Assembly (NCBI RefSeq): GCF_900188485.1
Contig: NZ_FZPH01000021.1
Location: 54,638-118,637, forward strand
DNA length: 64,000 bases
Reading direction: 5' to 3'
Source: Asanoa hainanensis
GTDB lineage: Bacteria; Actinomycetota; Actinomycetes; Mycobacteriales; Micromonosporaceae
Shown: positions 35,952-46,329 of the stretch, one piece after another
How positions within the stretch are numbered: position 1 is the first letter of the stretch
Layout: every line of letters begins with the position of its first letter
The notes under the pieces: generated by a model
What the model was told of the DNA's origin: nothing
The model's input: the letters and a program-made list of their open reading frames with translations, nothing else
The model's database searches: none
Program-made: the position numbers and the translations under genes

Positions 35952-36063
35952 GCTTGGATGCGTAGTGGTGCGGTCGTGTTCCGCGGCGCTCTCTGCCCGA
36001 GCGAAGCAAGGGGCAGAGAGCGTCGCGGAACACGACCTGCTCGGCACCACGGAGCGTCCAAGC
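35952..36063. repeat. Long inverted repeat (112 bp)
   Basis: A 26-bp core arm (35973-35998) pairs with 36011-36036 with one mismatch across a 12-nt loop (GAGCGAAGCAAG). Outer arms (GCTTGGATGC..GTGGTGC and its near-complement ending at 36063) extend the pairing, with a 6-nt bulge. It ends 21 bp before the next gene. It may be a REP/MITE-like element or a cruciform; no transposase is nearby. Confidence 0.8.
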
Positions 36064-36083
36064 CATATGGCACAGTATGGGCC

Positions 36084-36434
36084 GTGAGTTTCGATCTGGT
36101 GGTCTGGGCGATGGAGCCGGACGCCTCGGCAGAGGATGTGGGCGCGGCCTTTGAGCTGTGCCGACAGGGCGAGCACGTTGACGGTGCGCCGCACCGGAAG
36201 ATCGCCGACTTCTATGTCGCTATGACGTCGGCATACCCGGACCGGAACACGAATGGTTCGCCGTGGGCGGTCACGCCCCTCCACGTGGCGATCGACCACG
36301 TCGAGATGAAGCTCGACGAGGACTGCCCCGACGAGGTGCTGTTGGCCGTGGAGGAGCTCGCCGGCAAGCACGGGTTGCTGTTGTTCGACCCGCAGGGCGG
36401 CACGGTCTACCCGCCGGGAGCGATGACCTCCTGA
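36084..36434 (+). CDS. Hypothetical acidic protein
   Basis: A 116-residue soluble protein starting MSFDLVVWAMEPDASAEDVGAAFELC, with IDHVEMKLDEDCPDEVLLAVEELAGKHGLLLFDPQGG near the C-terminus. The pattern recalls small conserved actinobacterial proteins of unknown function, possibly immunity-like; I cannot name it. GTG 36084 fits the start of coding character. It lies between the long inverted repeat and a bidirectional terminator. Confidence 0.6.
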   Translation: MSFDLVVWAMEPDASAEDVGAAFELCRQGEHVDGAPHRKIADFYVAMTSAYPDRNTNGSPWAVTPLHVAIDHVEMKLDEDCPDEVLLAVEELAGKHGLLLFDPQGGTVYPPGAMTS

Positions 36435-36447
36435 CAACATGAATAAA

Positions 36448-36484
36448 CGGGACGGGCGGCACACTGGCCGCCCGTCCCGTTTTG
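36448..36484. terminator. Bidirectional terminator between hypothetical gene and serA
   Basis: A 13-bp perfect stem (CGGGACGGGCGGC and its complement) with a 6-nt loop is followed by TTTT on the plus strand and TTTATT on the minus strand. It serves both convergent genes. Confidence 0.85.
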
Positions 36485-36490
36485 ATGCGC

Positions 36491-38089
36491 TTATTCGGTA
36501 CGCAGGTCCACGGCGCTGGCCGAGCCGGCACCGATCTTGGCCTGGGCCGCCGCGAGCAGTTCCGCGTCGACCGAGTTGTCGACGGTCAGCGTCATCAGCG
36601 CCTCACCGCCGGCCTCGCGCCGGGCGACCTGCATGGCGGCGATGTTGACGCCCGCCTCGCCGAGGATCGAGCCGATCGCGCCGACCACACCGGGCCGGTC
36701 CGCGTACCGGAAGAAGAGCAGGATGCCGTCGGCGGCCAGCTCGAGCGCGAAACCGTCCACTTCGGTCAGCTTGGCGATCTCGCGGCTGCCCGAGATGGTG
36801 ACGGTGCCCGAGACGCTCACCGTGCGGCCGTCCGGCAGGGCGCCGCGGACCGTGACGAGCGTCGGCTGGTCGCTGGTGTCGGTCAGCGTGACGAGGTCGA
36901 CCTCGACGCCGCGGTCCGCCGCGATGTGCGGGGCGTTGACGTAGGTGACCTGCTCCTCGACCACGGACGCGAACAGGCCCTTGGTGGCGGCGAGCTTGAG
37001 CACCGACACCTCGTTGGCCAGGACCTCGCCGCTGACCTCGACGGTCACGCTTGCGGCGACGCCGCCGGCGACTGCGGTGAACGCGCGGCCGAGCTTCTCG
37101 GCGAGTGGCAGCAGCGGTCGGACGTCTTCGGCGACGACGCCGCCGGCCTGCACGTTGACCGCGTCGGCCACGAACTCGCCCTGGAGCGCGAGCTTGACGG
37201 AGCGGGCGACGGCGAGGCCGGCCTTGTCCTGCGCCTCGGCGGTCGAAGCGCCCAGGTGCGGGGTGGCGACCACGTTGTCGAACGCGAACAGCGGCGACGA
37301 GGTGCACGGCTCCTTGGAGTACACGTCGATGCCGGCACCGCCGACCCGGCCCTCGGCGATCGCGTCGGCGAGCGCCTGCTCGTCGATCAGGCCGCCGCGC
37401 GCGGCGTTGACGATGCGGACGCCGGGCTTGACCAGCGCCAGTTCCTTCTCACCGATCAGGCCGACGGTCTCCGGCGTCTTCGGCAGGTGGATGGAGATGA
37501 AGTCGCTCTCCCGCAGCAACTCCTCCAGACCAACCAGGCGCACGCCGAGCTGCGCGGCCCGGGCCGGCTGCACGTAGGGGTCGTAGGCGATCAGCCGGGT
37601 GCCGAAGGCCGCGATCCGCTGGGCGAACAGCACGCCGATGCGACCCAGACCCACCACGCCGACGGTCTTCCCCTGGACCTCGACGCCGGTGTACTTGGAC
37701 CGCTTCCACTCCCCCGCCTTGAGCGCGGTGCTCGCGCTCGCCGTGTTGCGTGCGACGGCGAGCAGCAGCGCGACGGCCTGCTCGGCCGCGGACACGATGT
37801 TGGACGTCGGCGCGTTGACCACCATGACGCCACGCGCGGTGGCGGCGGGCACCTCGACGTTGTCGAGCCCGACACCCGCGCGGGCCACGACCTTGAGCCG
37901 TGGGGCGGCCGCGATCGCGGCGGCGTCGATCTGGGTGGCGCTGCGGACGATCACCGCGTCGGCTTCGGCGAGCGCGGGCAACAGTGCCTCGCGGTCGGAG
38001 CCGTCGACGTGCCGGACGTCGAAGTCGTGCGCGAGCACGTCGATCGCGGCGGGGGCCAGTTCTTCGGCGATAAGAACTACGGGAGTCAT
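36491..38089 (-). CDS. serA: D-3-phosphoglycerate dehydrogenase
   Basis: A 532-residue long-form SerA, the first step of serine synthesis. The NAD motif VGLGRIGVLFAQR, catalytic Arg in NAARGGLIDEQAL, Glu in VYSKEP region and His in ATPHLGAST are present. An intervening domain (~320-450) precedes a C-terminal ACT domain (FRYADRPGVVGAIGSILGEAGVNIAAMQV) expected to sense serine. ATG 38089 follows ACGAGGA. Confidence 0.97.
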   Translation of the reverse strand: MTPVVLIAEELAPAAIDVLAHDFDVRHVDGSDREALLPALAEADAVIVRSATQIDAAAIAAAPRLKVVARAGVGLDNVEVPAATARGVMVVNAPTSNIVSAAEQAVALLLAVARNTASASTALKAGEWKRSKYTGVEVQGKTVGVVGLGRIGVLFAQRIAAFGTRLIAYDPYVQPARAAQLGVRLVGLEELLRESDFISIHLPKTPETVGLIGEKELALVKPGVRIVNAARGGLIDEQALADAIAEGRVGGAGIDVYSKEPCTSSPLFAFDNVVATPHLGASTAEAQDKAGLAVARSVKLALQGEFVADAVNVQAGGVVAEDVRPLLPLAEKLGRAFTAVAGGVAASVTVEVSGEVLANEVSVLKLAATKGLFASVVEEQVTYVNAPHIAADRGVEVDLVTLTDTSDQPTLVTVRGALPDGRTVSVSGTVTISGSREIAKLTEVDGFALELAADGILLFFRYADRPGVVGAIGSILGEAGVNIAAMQVARREAGGEALMTLTVDNSVDAELLAAAQAKIGAGSASAVDLRTE

Positions 38090-38111
38090 AGGTCCTCGTA
38101 AATTAGGGAAA

Positions 38112-38165
38112 GGGCGCCGGCAGCGGCTGCCTACCACTGAAATGGTAGGCGGCCGGCCGGCGCCC
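38112..38165 (-). terminator. Terminator between ilvC and serA
   Basis: An outer 10-bp arm (GGGCGCCGGC/GCCGGCGCCC) and an inner 8-bp arm (GCCTACCA/TGGTAGGC) form a long interrupted hairpin, followed by TTTCCCTAATTT on the minus strand. It probably ends ilvBNC; the adjacent TAATTT may belong to the serA promoter. Confidence 0.65.
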
Positions 38166-38251
38166 CATGTTCTCTCTCTGGCGTGTTTGCCCTCACAACG
38201 GGAGCTTTCGCCCCGGTGGGACCCGCTGTCAGACCCCGAACGTGTTGGTCG

Positions 38252-39292
<1,041 letters not shown>

Positions 39293-39808
39293 TTAGGCGG
39301 CGCGGAGCGCCGGCCCCGTGGTGATGGAACGTGACCCGCGCCCGATCGCGACCATCCCCGACTGGACCATCTCCTTGATCCCGTACGGTTCCAGGTCGCG
39401 AAGCAGCGCGTCCAGCTTGTCCGAAGTGCCGGTGGCTTCGATAGTCAACGTGTCGGCGGCCACGTCGATGACGCGGGCGCGGAACAGGTCGACCGTCTCG
39501 AGCACCTGCGAGCGGATCGCGCGGTCGGCACGCACCTTGACCAGGACGAGCTCGCGCTGCACCGACTGCACCGGGTCGAGCTCAACGATCTTGAGGACGT
39601 TGACCAGCTTGTTGAGCTGCTTGGTGACCTGCTCCAGCGGCGACTCGTCGGCGTTGACGACGATCGTGATGCGGGAGATCTCGGCGTGCTCCGTCTCACC
39701 GACCGCCAGCGAGTCGATGTTGAAGCCGCGCCGGGAGAACAGACCCGAGACGCGGGCCAGGACACCGGGCTTGTTCTCCACGAGCACGGAAAGGGTGTGC
39801 TTGGACAT
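39293..39808 (-). CDS. ilvN: Acetolactate synthase small (regulatory) subunit
   Basis: A 171-residue regulatory subunit with an N-terminal ACT domain (HTLSVLVENKPGVLARVSGLFSRRGFNI) that binds valine for feedback control and a C-terminal dimerisation domain. ATG 39808 overlaps the ilvB stop by one base (TGATG), so it is translationally coupled; the GTG at 39811 is an alternative. Confidence 0.97.
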   Translation of the reverse strand: MSKHTLSVLVENKPGVLARVSGLFSRRGFNIDSLAVGETEHAEISRITIVVNADESPLEQVTKQLNKLVNVLKIVELDPVQSVQRELVLVKVRADRAIRSQVLETVDLFRARVIDVAADTLTIEATGTSDKLDALLRDLEPYGIKEMVQSGMVAIGRGSRSITTGPALRAA

Positions 39809-41706
39809 CACAACTCATCCTCGTCGAAGGCCGGGCGGACGCCGCGGGCGAACATGATCTCGTCGTTGCTCGTGCCGGCGGCCACCATCGGCCACACCAT
39901 GGCGTCTTTGCCGACCACGAAGTCGATGACCACCGGGGCGTCGTTGATCGCCATCGCGGCCTCGATCGTCTTGTCGACGTCTTCCTTCGTCTCGCAGCGC
40001 AGCCCGATGCAGCCGAGCGCCTCGGCCAGCTTCACGAAGTCGGGGATGCGGTGCTTGTGCGTGCCCAGGTCGGTGTTGGAGTAGCGCTCGCCGTAGAACA
40101 GCGTCTGCCACTGCCGGACCATGCCGAGGTTGCCGTTGTTGATCACGGCGACCTTGACCGGGATGCCCTCCAGCGCGCAGGTCGCGAGCTCCTGGTTGGT
40201 CATCTGGAAGCAGCCGTCGCCGTCGATCGCCCACACCGTGGTGCCCGGCATGCCGACCTTCGCGCCCATCGCCGCGGGCACCGCGTAGCCCATCGTGCCG
40301 GCGCCGCCGGAGTTGAGCCAGGTGTGCGGCTTCTCGTAGCTGATGAACTGCGACGCCCACATCTGGTGCTGGCCGACGCCCGCGCAGTAGATCGCGTCCG
40401 GTCCGGCGATCTTGCCGATCCGCTCGATCACGTACTGCGGCGCGAGCGTGCCGTCGGAGGGCTCGTCGTAGCCGAGCGGGTAGCGCTGGCGCAGGTCGTC
40501 GAGCTGGCCCCACCACGCGGTGCGGTCGCCGGTGCGGCCCGCGGCCTGCTCGGCGGTGATCGCGCCGATCAGCTCGTCGATCACGTAGCGGGCGTCACCC
40601 ACGATCGGGACGTCGGCCGCGCGGTTCTTGCCGATCTCGGCGGGGTCGATGTCGGCGTGCACGATCGCCGCGTCGGGCGCGAACGAGTCGAGCTTGCCGG
40701 TCACCCGGTCGTCGAACCGGGCGCCGAGGCAGACCAGCAGGTCGGACTTCTGGAGCGCGTAGACCGCGGCGACCGTGCCGTGCATGCCGGGCATGCCGAG
40801 GTGCTGCGGGTGCGAGTCCGGGAAGGCGCCGCGGGCCATCAGGGTGGTGACCACCGGGATGTTGGTGAGCTCGGCGAGCTTGCGCAGGCCCTCGGTGGCG
40901 CCGGCCTTGAGCACGCCGCCGCCGACGTACAGGACGGGGCGCTTGGCGGTGCTCATCAGCCGCGCGGCCTCGCGGATCTGCTTGCCGTGCGGGTGCATCG
41001 TCGGCCGGTAGCCGGGCAGGTCGAGCGTCGGCGGCCAGGCGAAGGTGGTCTGCGCCTGCAGCACGTCCTTGGGCACGTCGACCAGGACCGGGCCGGGCCG
41101 GCCGGTGCTGGCCAGGTGGAACGCCTCGGCCAGGACCTGCGGGATCTCCTCGGCGGTCTGCACGAGGAAGTTGTGCTTGGTGATCGGCAGGGTGATGCCC
41201 TGGATGTCGGCCTCTTGGAAGGCGTCCGTGCCGATCGAGGGGCGCGGCACCTGACCGGTGATCGCGACGACCGGAACCGAGTCCATGTACGCGTCGGCGA
41301 TCGGCGTGACCAGGTTGGTCGCGCCCGGGCCGGAGGTGGCGATGCAGACGCCGACCTTGCCGGTGGCCTGGGCGTAGCCGGTGGCCGCGTGACCCGCGCC
41401 CTGCTCGTGGCGGACGAGGATGTGGCGGACGGAGGAGTCGTAGATCGGGTCGTACAAGGGGAGGATCGCTCCACCGGGGATCCCGAACGCGACTTCGACG
41501 CCGAGCGACTCGAGCGACTTGACGAGCGACTGCGCGCCGGTGATCTTGGCCGGGGCGGGCTGGGCGGCCGGCGCCGGGCGCTCGGCCTGGTGCCGCTCCG
41601 CCGGCTGCTGGCGCTCGGCGTGGTTGCCGTGCGCCGCCTGTGCGGCGACCGTCGCGGGGGTCGCATGGATCCGGTGGGCGATGGTCTCGGGAGTGGGTCT
41701 CGTCAT
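39808..41706 (-). CDS. ilvB: Acetolactate synthase large (catalytic) subunit
   Basis: A 632-residue ThDP enzyme condensing pyruvate with pyruvate or 2-ketobutyrate. The active-site Glu is in [18 protein letters not shown] and the ThDP/Mg motif is [16 protein letters not shown]...[11 protein letters not shown]. The first ~55 residues are an Ala/Pro/Gln-rich extension not needed for catalysis. It is preceded by a leader peptide and terminator (41795-41890) typical of attenuation. Confidence 0.98.
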   Translation of the reverse strand: MTRPTPETIAHRIHATPATVAAQAAHGNHAERQQPAERHQAERPAPAAQPAPAKITGAQSLVKSLESLGVEVAFGIPGGAILPLYDPIYDSSVRHILVRHEQGAGHAATGYAQATGKVGVCIATSGPGATNLVTPIADAYMDSVPVVAITGQVPRPSIGTDAFQEADIQGITLPITKHNFLVQTAEEIPQVLAEAFHLASTGRPGPVLVDVPKDVLQAQTTFAWPPTLDLPGYRPTMHPHGKQIREAARLMSTAKRPVLYVGGGVLKAGATEGLRKLAELTNIPVVTTLMARGAFPDSHPQHLGMPGMHGTVAAVYALQKSDLLVCLGARFDDRVTGKLDSFAPDAAIVHADIDPAEIGKNRAADVPIVGDARYVIDELIGAITAEQAAGRTGDRTAWWGQLDDLRQRYPLGYDEPSDGTLAPQYVIERIGKIAGPDAIYCAGVGQHQMWASQFISYEKPHTWLNSGGAGTMGYAVPAAMGAKVGMPGTTVWAIDGDGCFQMTNQELATCALEGIPVKVAVINNGNLGMVRQWQTLFYGERYSNTDLGTHKHRIPDFVKLAEALGCIGLRCETKEDVDKTIEAAMAINDAPVVIDFVVGKDAMVWPMVAAGTSNDEIMFARGVRPAFDEDEL

Positions 41707-41794
41707 GGCGGGTGCCTTCGCTCGGTTCTGCGCTCGTGTGGTGTTGGTGTTCTTTGGTGACCTTCAGTGATCGGGGTCACGTGTGTCCGGGCAC

Positions 41795-41827
41795 AAAAAT
41801 GGCCCTCATGCTCGATGCATGGGGCCA
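41795..41827 (-). terminator. Attenuator terminator in the ilvBNC leader
   Basis: An 11-bp stem with one bulged A (TGGCCC.CATGC ... GCATG.GGGCCA) and loop ATCGA is followed by TTTTT. It lies 89 nt upstream of ilvB. Confidence 0.8.
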
Positions 41828-41855
41828 GCGCACTCTCTAAGAACGAGAGTGCGCT
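41827..41855 (-). promoter_or_regulatory. Leader (pause/anti-terminator) hairpin of ilvBNC
   Basis: A perfect 11-bp stem (AGCGCACTCTC and its complement) with a 7-nt loop. It starts at the leader-peptide stop codon and ends at the first base of the terminator stem, so stalling on the Val-Leu codons would alter which hairpin forms. Confidence 0.65.
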
Positions 41856-41890
41856 CAGGTAAGTACTCGAGACGACCAGCGTGGCGACAT
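41855..41890 (-). CDS. ilvBNC leader peptide (attenuation)
   Basis: An 11-codon ORF reading MSPRWSSRVLT with stop TGA. Its regulatory codons are GTA (Val) and CTT (Leu), both rare in this genome, placed next to the stop and the first hairpin. The ATG is 7 nt after the -10 box CAGAGT, so it is leaderless. It begins 4 nt after the stop of the GGDEF-EAL gene. Confidence 0.65.
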   Translation of the reverse strand: MSPRWSSRVLT

Positions 41891-41894
41891 GGGG

Positions 41895-44297
41895 CTAACT
41901 CTGACGTATCTCGCGGGATGAGTCAACTGATCCCACATCTTGGACGGGCGGTGTCGGTGCGAGCCGCTGGGCGGGTGGTGCGAGCTCCCCACACGCAGGG
42001 CGATCAGCGATCTTGTCGGTCTTGACCTTCTTCTCGGGTCGCGCGCCCGGTGAGGTGGACGCGTCGAGCAACGCCTCGAAGTGCTCCGCCGGCACGCCCC
42101 AGCCGAAGAGCTGGCCCTGGCCGAACCGGCACCCGGCGCCCTGGACGGCGGCCTGCTCGCGCTGGTTGGTGACACCCTCGGCGATCACCTCGAGGCCGAG
42201 CCGGTGACCTAGCCGGACCACGATGTCGACGAGCGGGCCACCCTGCGGCTTGGCCTTGGCGGTGGGCTCGAGCCCACCGGCCAGGGTGACGAGCCCGTGG
42301 TCGACGCTCGGCTCGGTCTCGGCGACCAGGCTGTGGTCGATCTTGAGGATGTCGATCGGTAGCCGGCGGAGTTGGCCGAGCGAGGAGAACCCGCTGCCGA
42401 AGTCGTCGAGGGCGATGCGGACGCCGATGGCACGCAGCGCCCGCAACCGCTTGATCAGCTCGTCGAGGTCGATGGCGACCGCCTGCTCGGTCACCTCCAG
42501 CACCAGCCGTTGCGGCGGCACGCGGTGTGCCCGCAGGGCGTCGGCGACCTGGTCGACGTATTCCGCCGCGTGCAGCTCGCGCGGCGAGACGTTGACGCTC
42601 ACCCAGACGTCGTGGCCGTCGGCCAGCCAGCGGGAGAGCTGGTGGCACGCCTGGTGGAGGACCCAGGCGCCGACCTTGGCGATCATGCCGCACTCTTCGG
42701 CGATGGGGATGAAGTCGTCGGGCTTCACCTGGCCGAGCTCGGGGTGGTGCCAGCGGATCAGCGCCTCGGCGCCGACCGGCCGGATCGACGGCATGATCAC
42801 CACGGGCTGGAACGCGAGGTGCAGCTCGCCCCGGTCGATCGCACCGCGCAGCTCGTGCTCGATCGTGGTGCGCCGGCGCAGGAGCTGGTCGTAGGAGGCG
42901 TGGTAGCGCTCGACCCGGTTCTTGCCGCGCTGCTTGGCGTAGCGCAGCGCGAGGTCGGCGTGCTGCAGGAGGGTGGCGTCGTCGGACGCGGTCTCGCCGC
43001 CGGCGACGCCGATGCTGACACTCAGGAAGACGCGGCCGGACTGTTGCTCGTAGGGCTTGTTGAGCACGCCCAGCAGGCGCTCGGCGGCGCCCTGCGCCTC
43101 GTGCGGCTTGGCCCACATCAGCACCGCGAACTCGTCGCCGCCCAGCCGGGCCGCCACGTCGCCGGGGCGCAGGTTCATCCGGAGCCGCTGGCCGACCTCG
43201 ACCAGCACGTCGTCGCCGACGTCGTGGCCGCGCATGTCGTTGACGTTCTTGAAACCGTCGAGGTCGAGGCCGAGCAGCACGCAGGGCTTGTCGGGCTCGA
43301 CCTCTTCGGCCAGCGCGCGCAGCAGGCCGCGGCGGTTGGCCAGGCCGGTGAGCGGGTCGGTGTGCGCCAGCTCCTTGAAGTGCGCCTCGCGGTCCTGCAT
43401 GCGGATCGCGTAGTTGCGCACGTCGCGGAGCGCCACGAACTGCCGGACGGCCAGCGCGAAACCCTCGAGGCTGCCGAGCGCGATGCCCATCGTGGTGATC
43501 TGCCCGCCGGCCATCACGTGCACCATGCCGGAGATCGCCATCGCGAGCATCGGGACGAACGCGTAGGACGCCCCGCGCCGGATCACGTCGAGCTCGGCGA
43601 TCGCCTCGGTGTCGCGGCCGCGGCCGGCGAAGGCCACCACCATCAGCGCGATCGGCATCACCACGCCGCTGAGCGTGGCCAGGCCGGGGCCGCTCTGGCA
43701 GAGCCCGGCGGTGAGCCCGACCCCGCAGGCGGCCACCGAGATCGCGCCGCAGCCCATCAACAGGAGACGCAGCCGCGACCCGGCGCCGCGCATGGTGACG
43801 ATCACGACGATGCCGACCGCGAGGGCGGCCGCGGCGGCGGCGACGAAGATGCCGACGCAGGGGCGCGGGGTCGAGGCGCCGAAGATCTGGGCCGGTGGGG
43901 AGACCAGCACCCAGCCGACGAACCACAGCGCGAACGCGATCACCAGCGCGTCGAGCAGGTGCCGGCCGGCGATCCGGCGGGTGCCGGCCGCCCACGGCAG
44001 CCGGAGCAGCCCGGCGCACATCACGATGGAGCTGATGGCCGTGCCGAGGCCGATGCCGATCGCGAAGTTGGTGCGGGCCGCCTGGTGGTGGGTCCACTGC
44101 TCGGCGAAGGTGAGGACGCCGACGAGGGCGATCGCGGTGGTCAGCGCGGCGAGGGCGCTGCCGATCGCGAGCATGAGGTGGGCCTGCCGCGCGGCACCGA
44201 CCCGGGCGCGCGCGGATGAGACCAACAGGACCGTGACGACCGCGGCCGCCAAGGTGCCTGCGGCGGCCGCCAACGCAGCACCAGTCCCGAAGTGCAC
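41895..44297 (-). CDS. Membrane GGDEF-EAL cyclic-di-GMP enzyme
   Basis: An 800-residue protein. Residues 1-295 hold about eight hydrophobic segments. A GGDEF domain has intact GGDEF at 386-390, and an EAL domain has EAL at 511-513, DDFGSG at 631-636 and EVIAEGVT near 703-710. Both catalytic signatures are preserved, so it could make and degrade c-di-GMP. An extra ~25-residue loop (661-687, SVDHGL...AKAKPQGG) interrupts the usual EAL spacing before EVIAEG. The last ~60 residues are a Pro/Lys-rich tail. Confidence 0.9.
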   Translation of the reverse strand: MHFGTGAALAAAAGTLAAAVVTVLLVSSARARVGAARQAHLMLAIGSALAALTTAIALVGVLTFAEQWTHHQAARTNFAIGIGLGTAISSIVMCAGLLRLPWAAGTRRIAGRHLLDALVIAFALWFVGWVLVSPPAQIFGASTPRPCVGIFVAAAAAALAVGIVVIVTMRGAGSRLRLLLMGCGAISVAACGVGLTAGLCQSGPGLATLSGVVMPIALMVVAFAGRGRDTEAIAELDVIRRGASYAFVPMLAMAISGMVHVMAGGQITTMGIALGSLEGFALAVRQFVALRDVRNYAIRMQDREAHFKELAHTDPLTGLANRRGLLRALAEEVEPDKPCVLLGLDLDGFKNVNDMRGHDVGDDVLVEVGQRLRMNLRPGDVAARLGGDEFAVLMWAKPHEAQGAAERLLGVLNKPYEQQSGRVFLSVSIGVAGGETASDDATLLQHADLALRYAKQRGKNRVERYHASYDQLLRRRTTIEHELRGAIDRGELHLAFQPVVIMPSIRPVGAEALIRWHHPELGQVKPDDFIPIAEECGMIAKVGAWVLHQACHQLSRWLADGHDVWVSVNVSPRELHAAEYVDQVADALRAHRVPPQRLVLEVTEQAVAIDLDELIKRLRALRAIGVRIALDDFGSGFSSLGQLRRLPIDILKIDHSLVAETEPSVDHGLVTLAGGLEPTAKAKPQGGPLVDIVVRLGHRLGLEVIAEGVTNQREQAAVQGAGCRFGQGQLFGWGVPAEHFEALLDASTSPGARPEKKVKTDKIADRPACGELAPPAQRLAPTPPVQDVGSVDSSREIRQS
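41898..41926 (-). promoter_or_regulatory. ilvBNC promoter inside the end of the GGDEF-EAL gene
   Basis: TTGACT (41921-41926), a 17-nt spacer and CAGAGT (41898-41903) on the minus strand lie within the last codons of the upstream gene, with the leader ATG 7 nt further on. Confidence 0.6.
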
Positions 44298-44477
44298 GTA
44301 TCAACTGTGCCGGATCGAAACCGTGCATGGGGGACTCTGTGTGCGACGTGTAGCGGACTGGCTTGTTGCGCACATTCCGGCATATGGCACAAATCACGCC
44401 CGCTGTCGTCCCGCCTGATGGACGTTTGGCGTACCTCACGAGCGCTCATCCGGTTTCGTGGTGCGAGACTTGACAAC

Positions 44478-46325
44478 ATGCCTGAGCTGCGTTCCAGAAC
44501 TTCCACCCACGGGCGGACGATGGCCGGCGCCCGGGCCCTCTGGCGGGCCACCGGGATGACCGACGACGACTTCGGTAAGCCGATCGTGGCGATCGCCAAC
44601 AGCTTCACGCAGTTCGTACCCGGGCACGTGCACCTTCGCAACATGGGCGCACTGGTGTCCGAGGCGGTCACCGAGGCAGGCGGCGTCGGCCGCGAGTTCA
44701 ACACGATCGCCGTCGACGACGGCATCGCGATGGGCCACGGCGGCATGCTCTACTCGCTGCCCAGCCGCGAGCTGATCGCGGACGCGGTCGAGTACATGGT
44801 GAACGCCCACTGCGCCGACGCCCTCGTCTGCATCTCGAACTGCGACAAGATCACGCCGGGCATGCTGATCGCCGCGCTGCGGCTCAACATCCCCACCGTG
44901 TTCGTCTCCGGCGGGCCGATGGAGGCCGGCAAGACCATCGCCGTCGACGGCGTCGTCGGCAACAAGCTCGACCTGATCGACGCGATGATCGCCTCGTCCA
45001 ACGACTCGGTGACCGACGCCGAGCTGAGCGAGATCGAGAAGTCGGCCTGTCCCACCTGCGGGTCCTGCTCCGGCATGTTCACCGCGAACTCGATGAACTG
45101 CCTGACCGAGGCGATCGGCCTGGCGCTGCCCGGCAACGGCTCGACGCTGGCCACCCACTCGGCCCGGCGCCAGCTCTTCCTCGACGCGGGGCGCACGGTC
45201 GTCGACCTGGCTCGCCGTTACTACGACGACGACGATTCCTCCGTGTTGCCGCGCAACATCGCCACCCGGCCGGCGTTCGAGAACGCCGTCGCGCTCGACG
45301 TGGCCATGGGCGGCTCCACCAACACCGTGCTGCACCTGCTGGCCGCGGCCCGCGAGGCCGAGCTCGACTTCGGCGTCAAGGACATCGACGCGATCTCGCG
45401 CCGCGTGCCGTGCCTGGCCAAGGTGGCGCCGAACACGCAGAAGTACCACATGGAGGACGTGCACCGGGCCGGCGGCATCCCGGCCATCCTGGGCGAGCTG
45501 GCCCGGGGCGGGGCGTTGGACACGTCGGTGCACTCGGTGCACTCGTCCTCGCTGTCCTCGTGGCTTGCTTCCTGGGACATCCGCAGCGGTTCGGCTTCCG
45601 CGTCGGCGATCGAGTTGTTCCACGCCGCGCCGGGTGGGGTGCGGACGACCGAGCCGTTCTCGACCTCCAACCGGTGGTCCACGTTGGACACCGATGCCGC
45701 CGACGGGTGCATCCGGGACTTCGAGCACGCGTACACGGCCGATGGTGGTCTGGCGATACTGCACGGCAACCTGGCGCCCGAAGGCTCGGTGGTGAAGACC
45801 GCCGGTGTCGACGAGGAGCTGTGGACGTTCCGCGGGCCGGCCAAGGTGTTCGAGTCGCAGGAGTCCGCGGTCGACGCGATCCTGGCCAAGGAGATCCAGC
45901 CCGGCGATGTCGTGGTCATCCGCTACGAGGGGCCGCGGGGTGGGCCGGGCATGCAGGAGATGCTCTACCCGACCTCGTTCCTCAAGGGACGCGGGCTCGG
46001 CAAGGCGTGCGCGCTGATCACCGACGGGCGGTTCTCCGGGGGTACGTCGGGGTTGTCCATCGGCCACGTCTCGCCCGAGGCGGCCGGCGGCGGCCTGATC
46101 GCCCTGATCGAGGAGGGCGACGAGATCGTCATCGACATTCCGTCCCGTGCGCTGACGCTCAACGTGTCGGACGACGTTCTCGAGGCGCGGCGGATCGCGC
46201 AGGAGAAGCGCGACAAGCCCTACACGCCGGTCGACCGGGTGCGTCCCGTGTCGGCGGCGCTGCGGGCGTACGCGTCGATGGCGACCTCGGCCAGCGATGG
46301 CGCGTACCGGAAGGTGCCTGAGTAG
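44478..46325 (+). CDS. ilvD: Dihydroxy-acid dehydratase
   Basis: A 615-residue IlvD/Edd-family Fe-S enzyme forming 2-keto acids in Val/Ile synthesis. The cluster and Mg residues are in [13 protein letters not shown] and [20 protein letters not shown], with [13 protein letters not shown] and [17 protein letters not shown] later. ATG 44478 gives the standard N-terminus; GAGACT lies 7 nt upstream, again allowing a leaderless mRNA. It is divergent from the GGDEF-EAL gene. Confidence 0.97.
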   Translation: MPELRSRTSTHGRTMAGARALWRATGMTDDDFGKPIVAIANSFTQFVPGHVHLRNMGALVSEAVTEAGGVGREFNTIAVDDGIAMGHGGMLYSLPSRELIADAVEYMVNAHCADALVCISNCDKITPGMLIAALRLNIPTVFVSGGPMEAGKTIAVDGVVGNKLDLIDAMIASSNDSVTDAELSEIEKSACPTCGSCSGMFTANSMNCLTEAIGLALPGNGSTLATHSARRQLFLDAGRTVVDLARRYYDDDDSSVLPRNIATRPAFENAVALDVAMGGSTNTVLHLLAAAREAELDFGVKDIDAISRRVPCLAKVAPNTQKYHMEDVHRAGGIPAILGELARGGALDTSVHSVHSSSLSSWLASWDIRSGSASASAIELFHAAPGGVRTTEPFSTSNRWSTLDTDAADGCIRDFEHAYTADGGLAILHGNLAPEGSVVKTAGVDEELWTFRGPAKVFESQESAVDAILAKEIQPGDVVVIRYEGPRGGPGMQEMLYPTSFLKGRGLGKACALITDGRFSGGTSGLSIGHVSPEAAGGGLIALIEEGDEIVIDIPSRALTLNVSDDVLEARRIAQEKRDKPYTPVDRVRPVSAALRAYASMATSASDGAYRKVPE

Positions 46326-46329
46326 TTCG

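Noticed and set aside
35735..36087. Small ORFs on both strands between the sRNA candidate and 36084
   Set aside because: No consistent codon bias, no ribosome-binding sites, and they run through the long inverted repeat.
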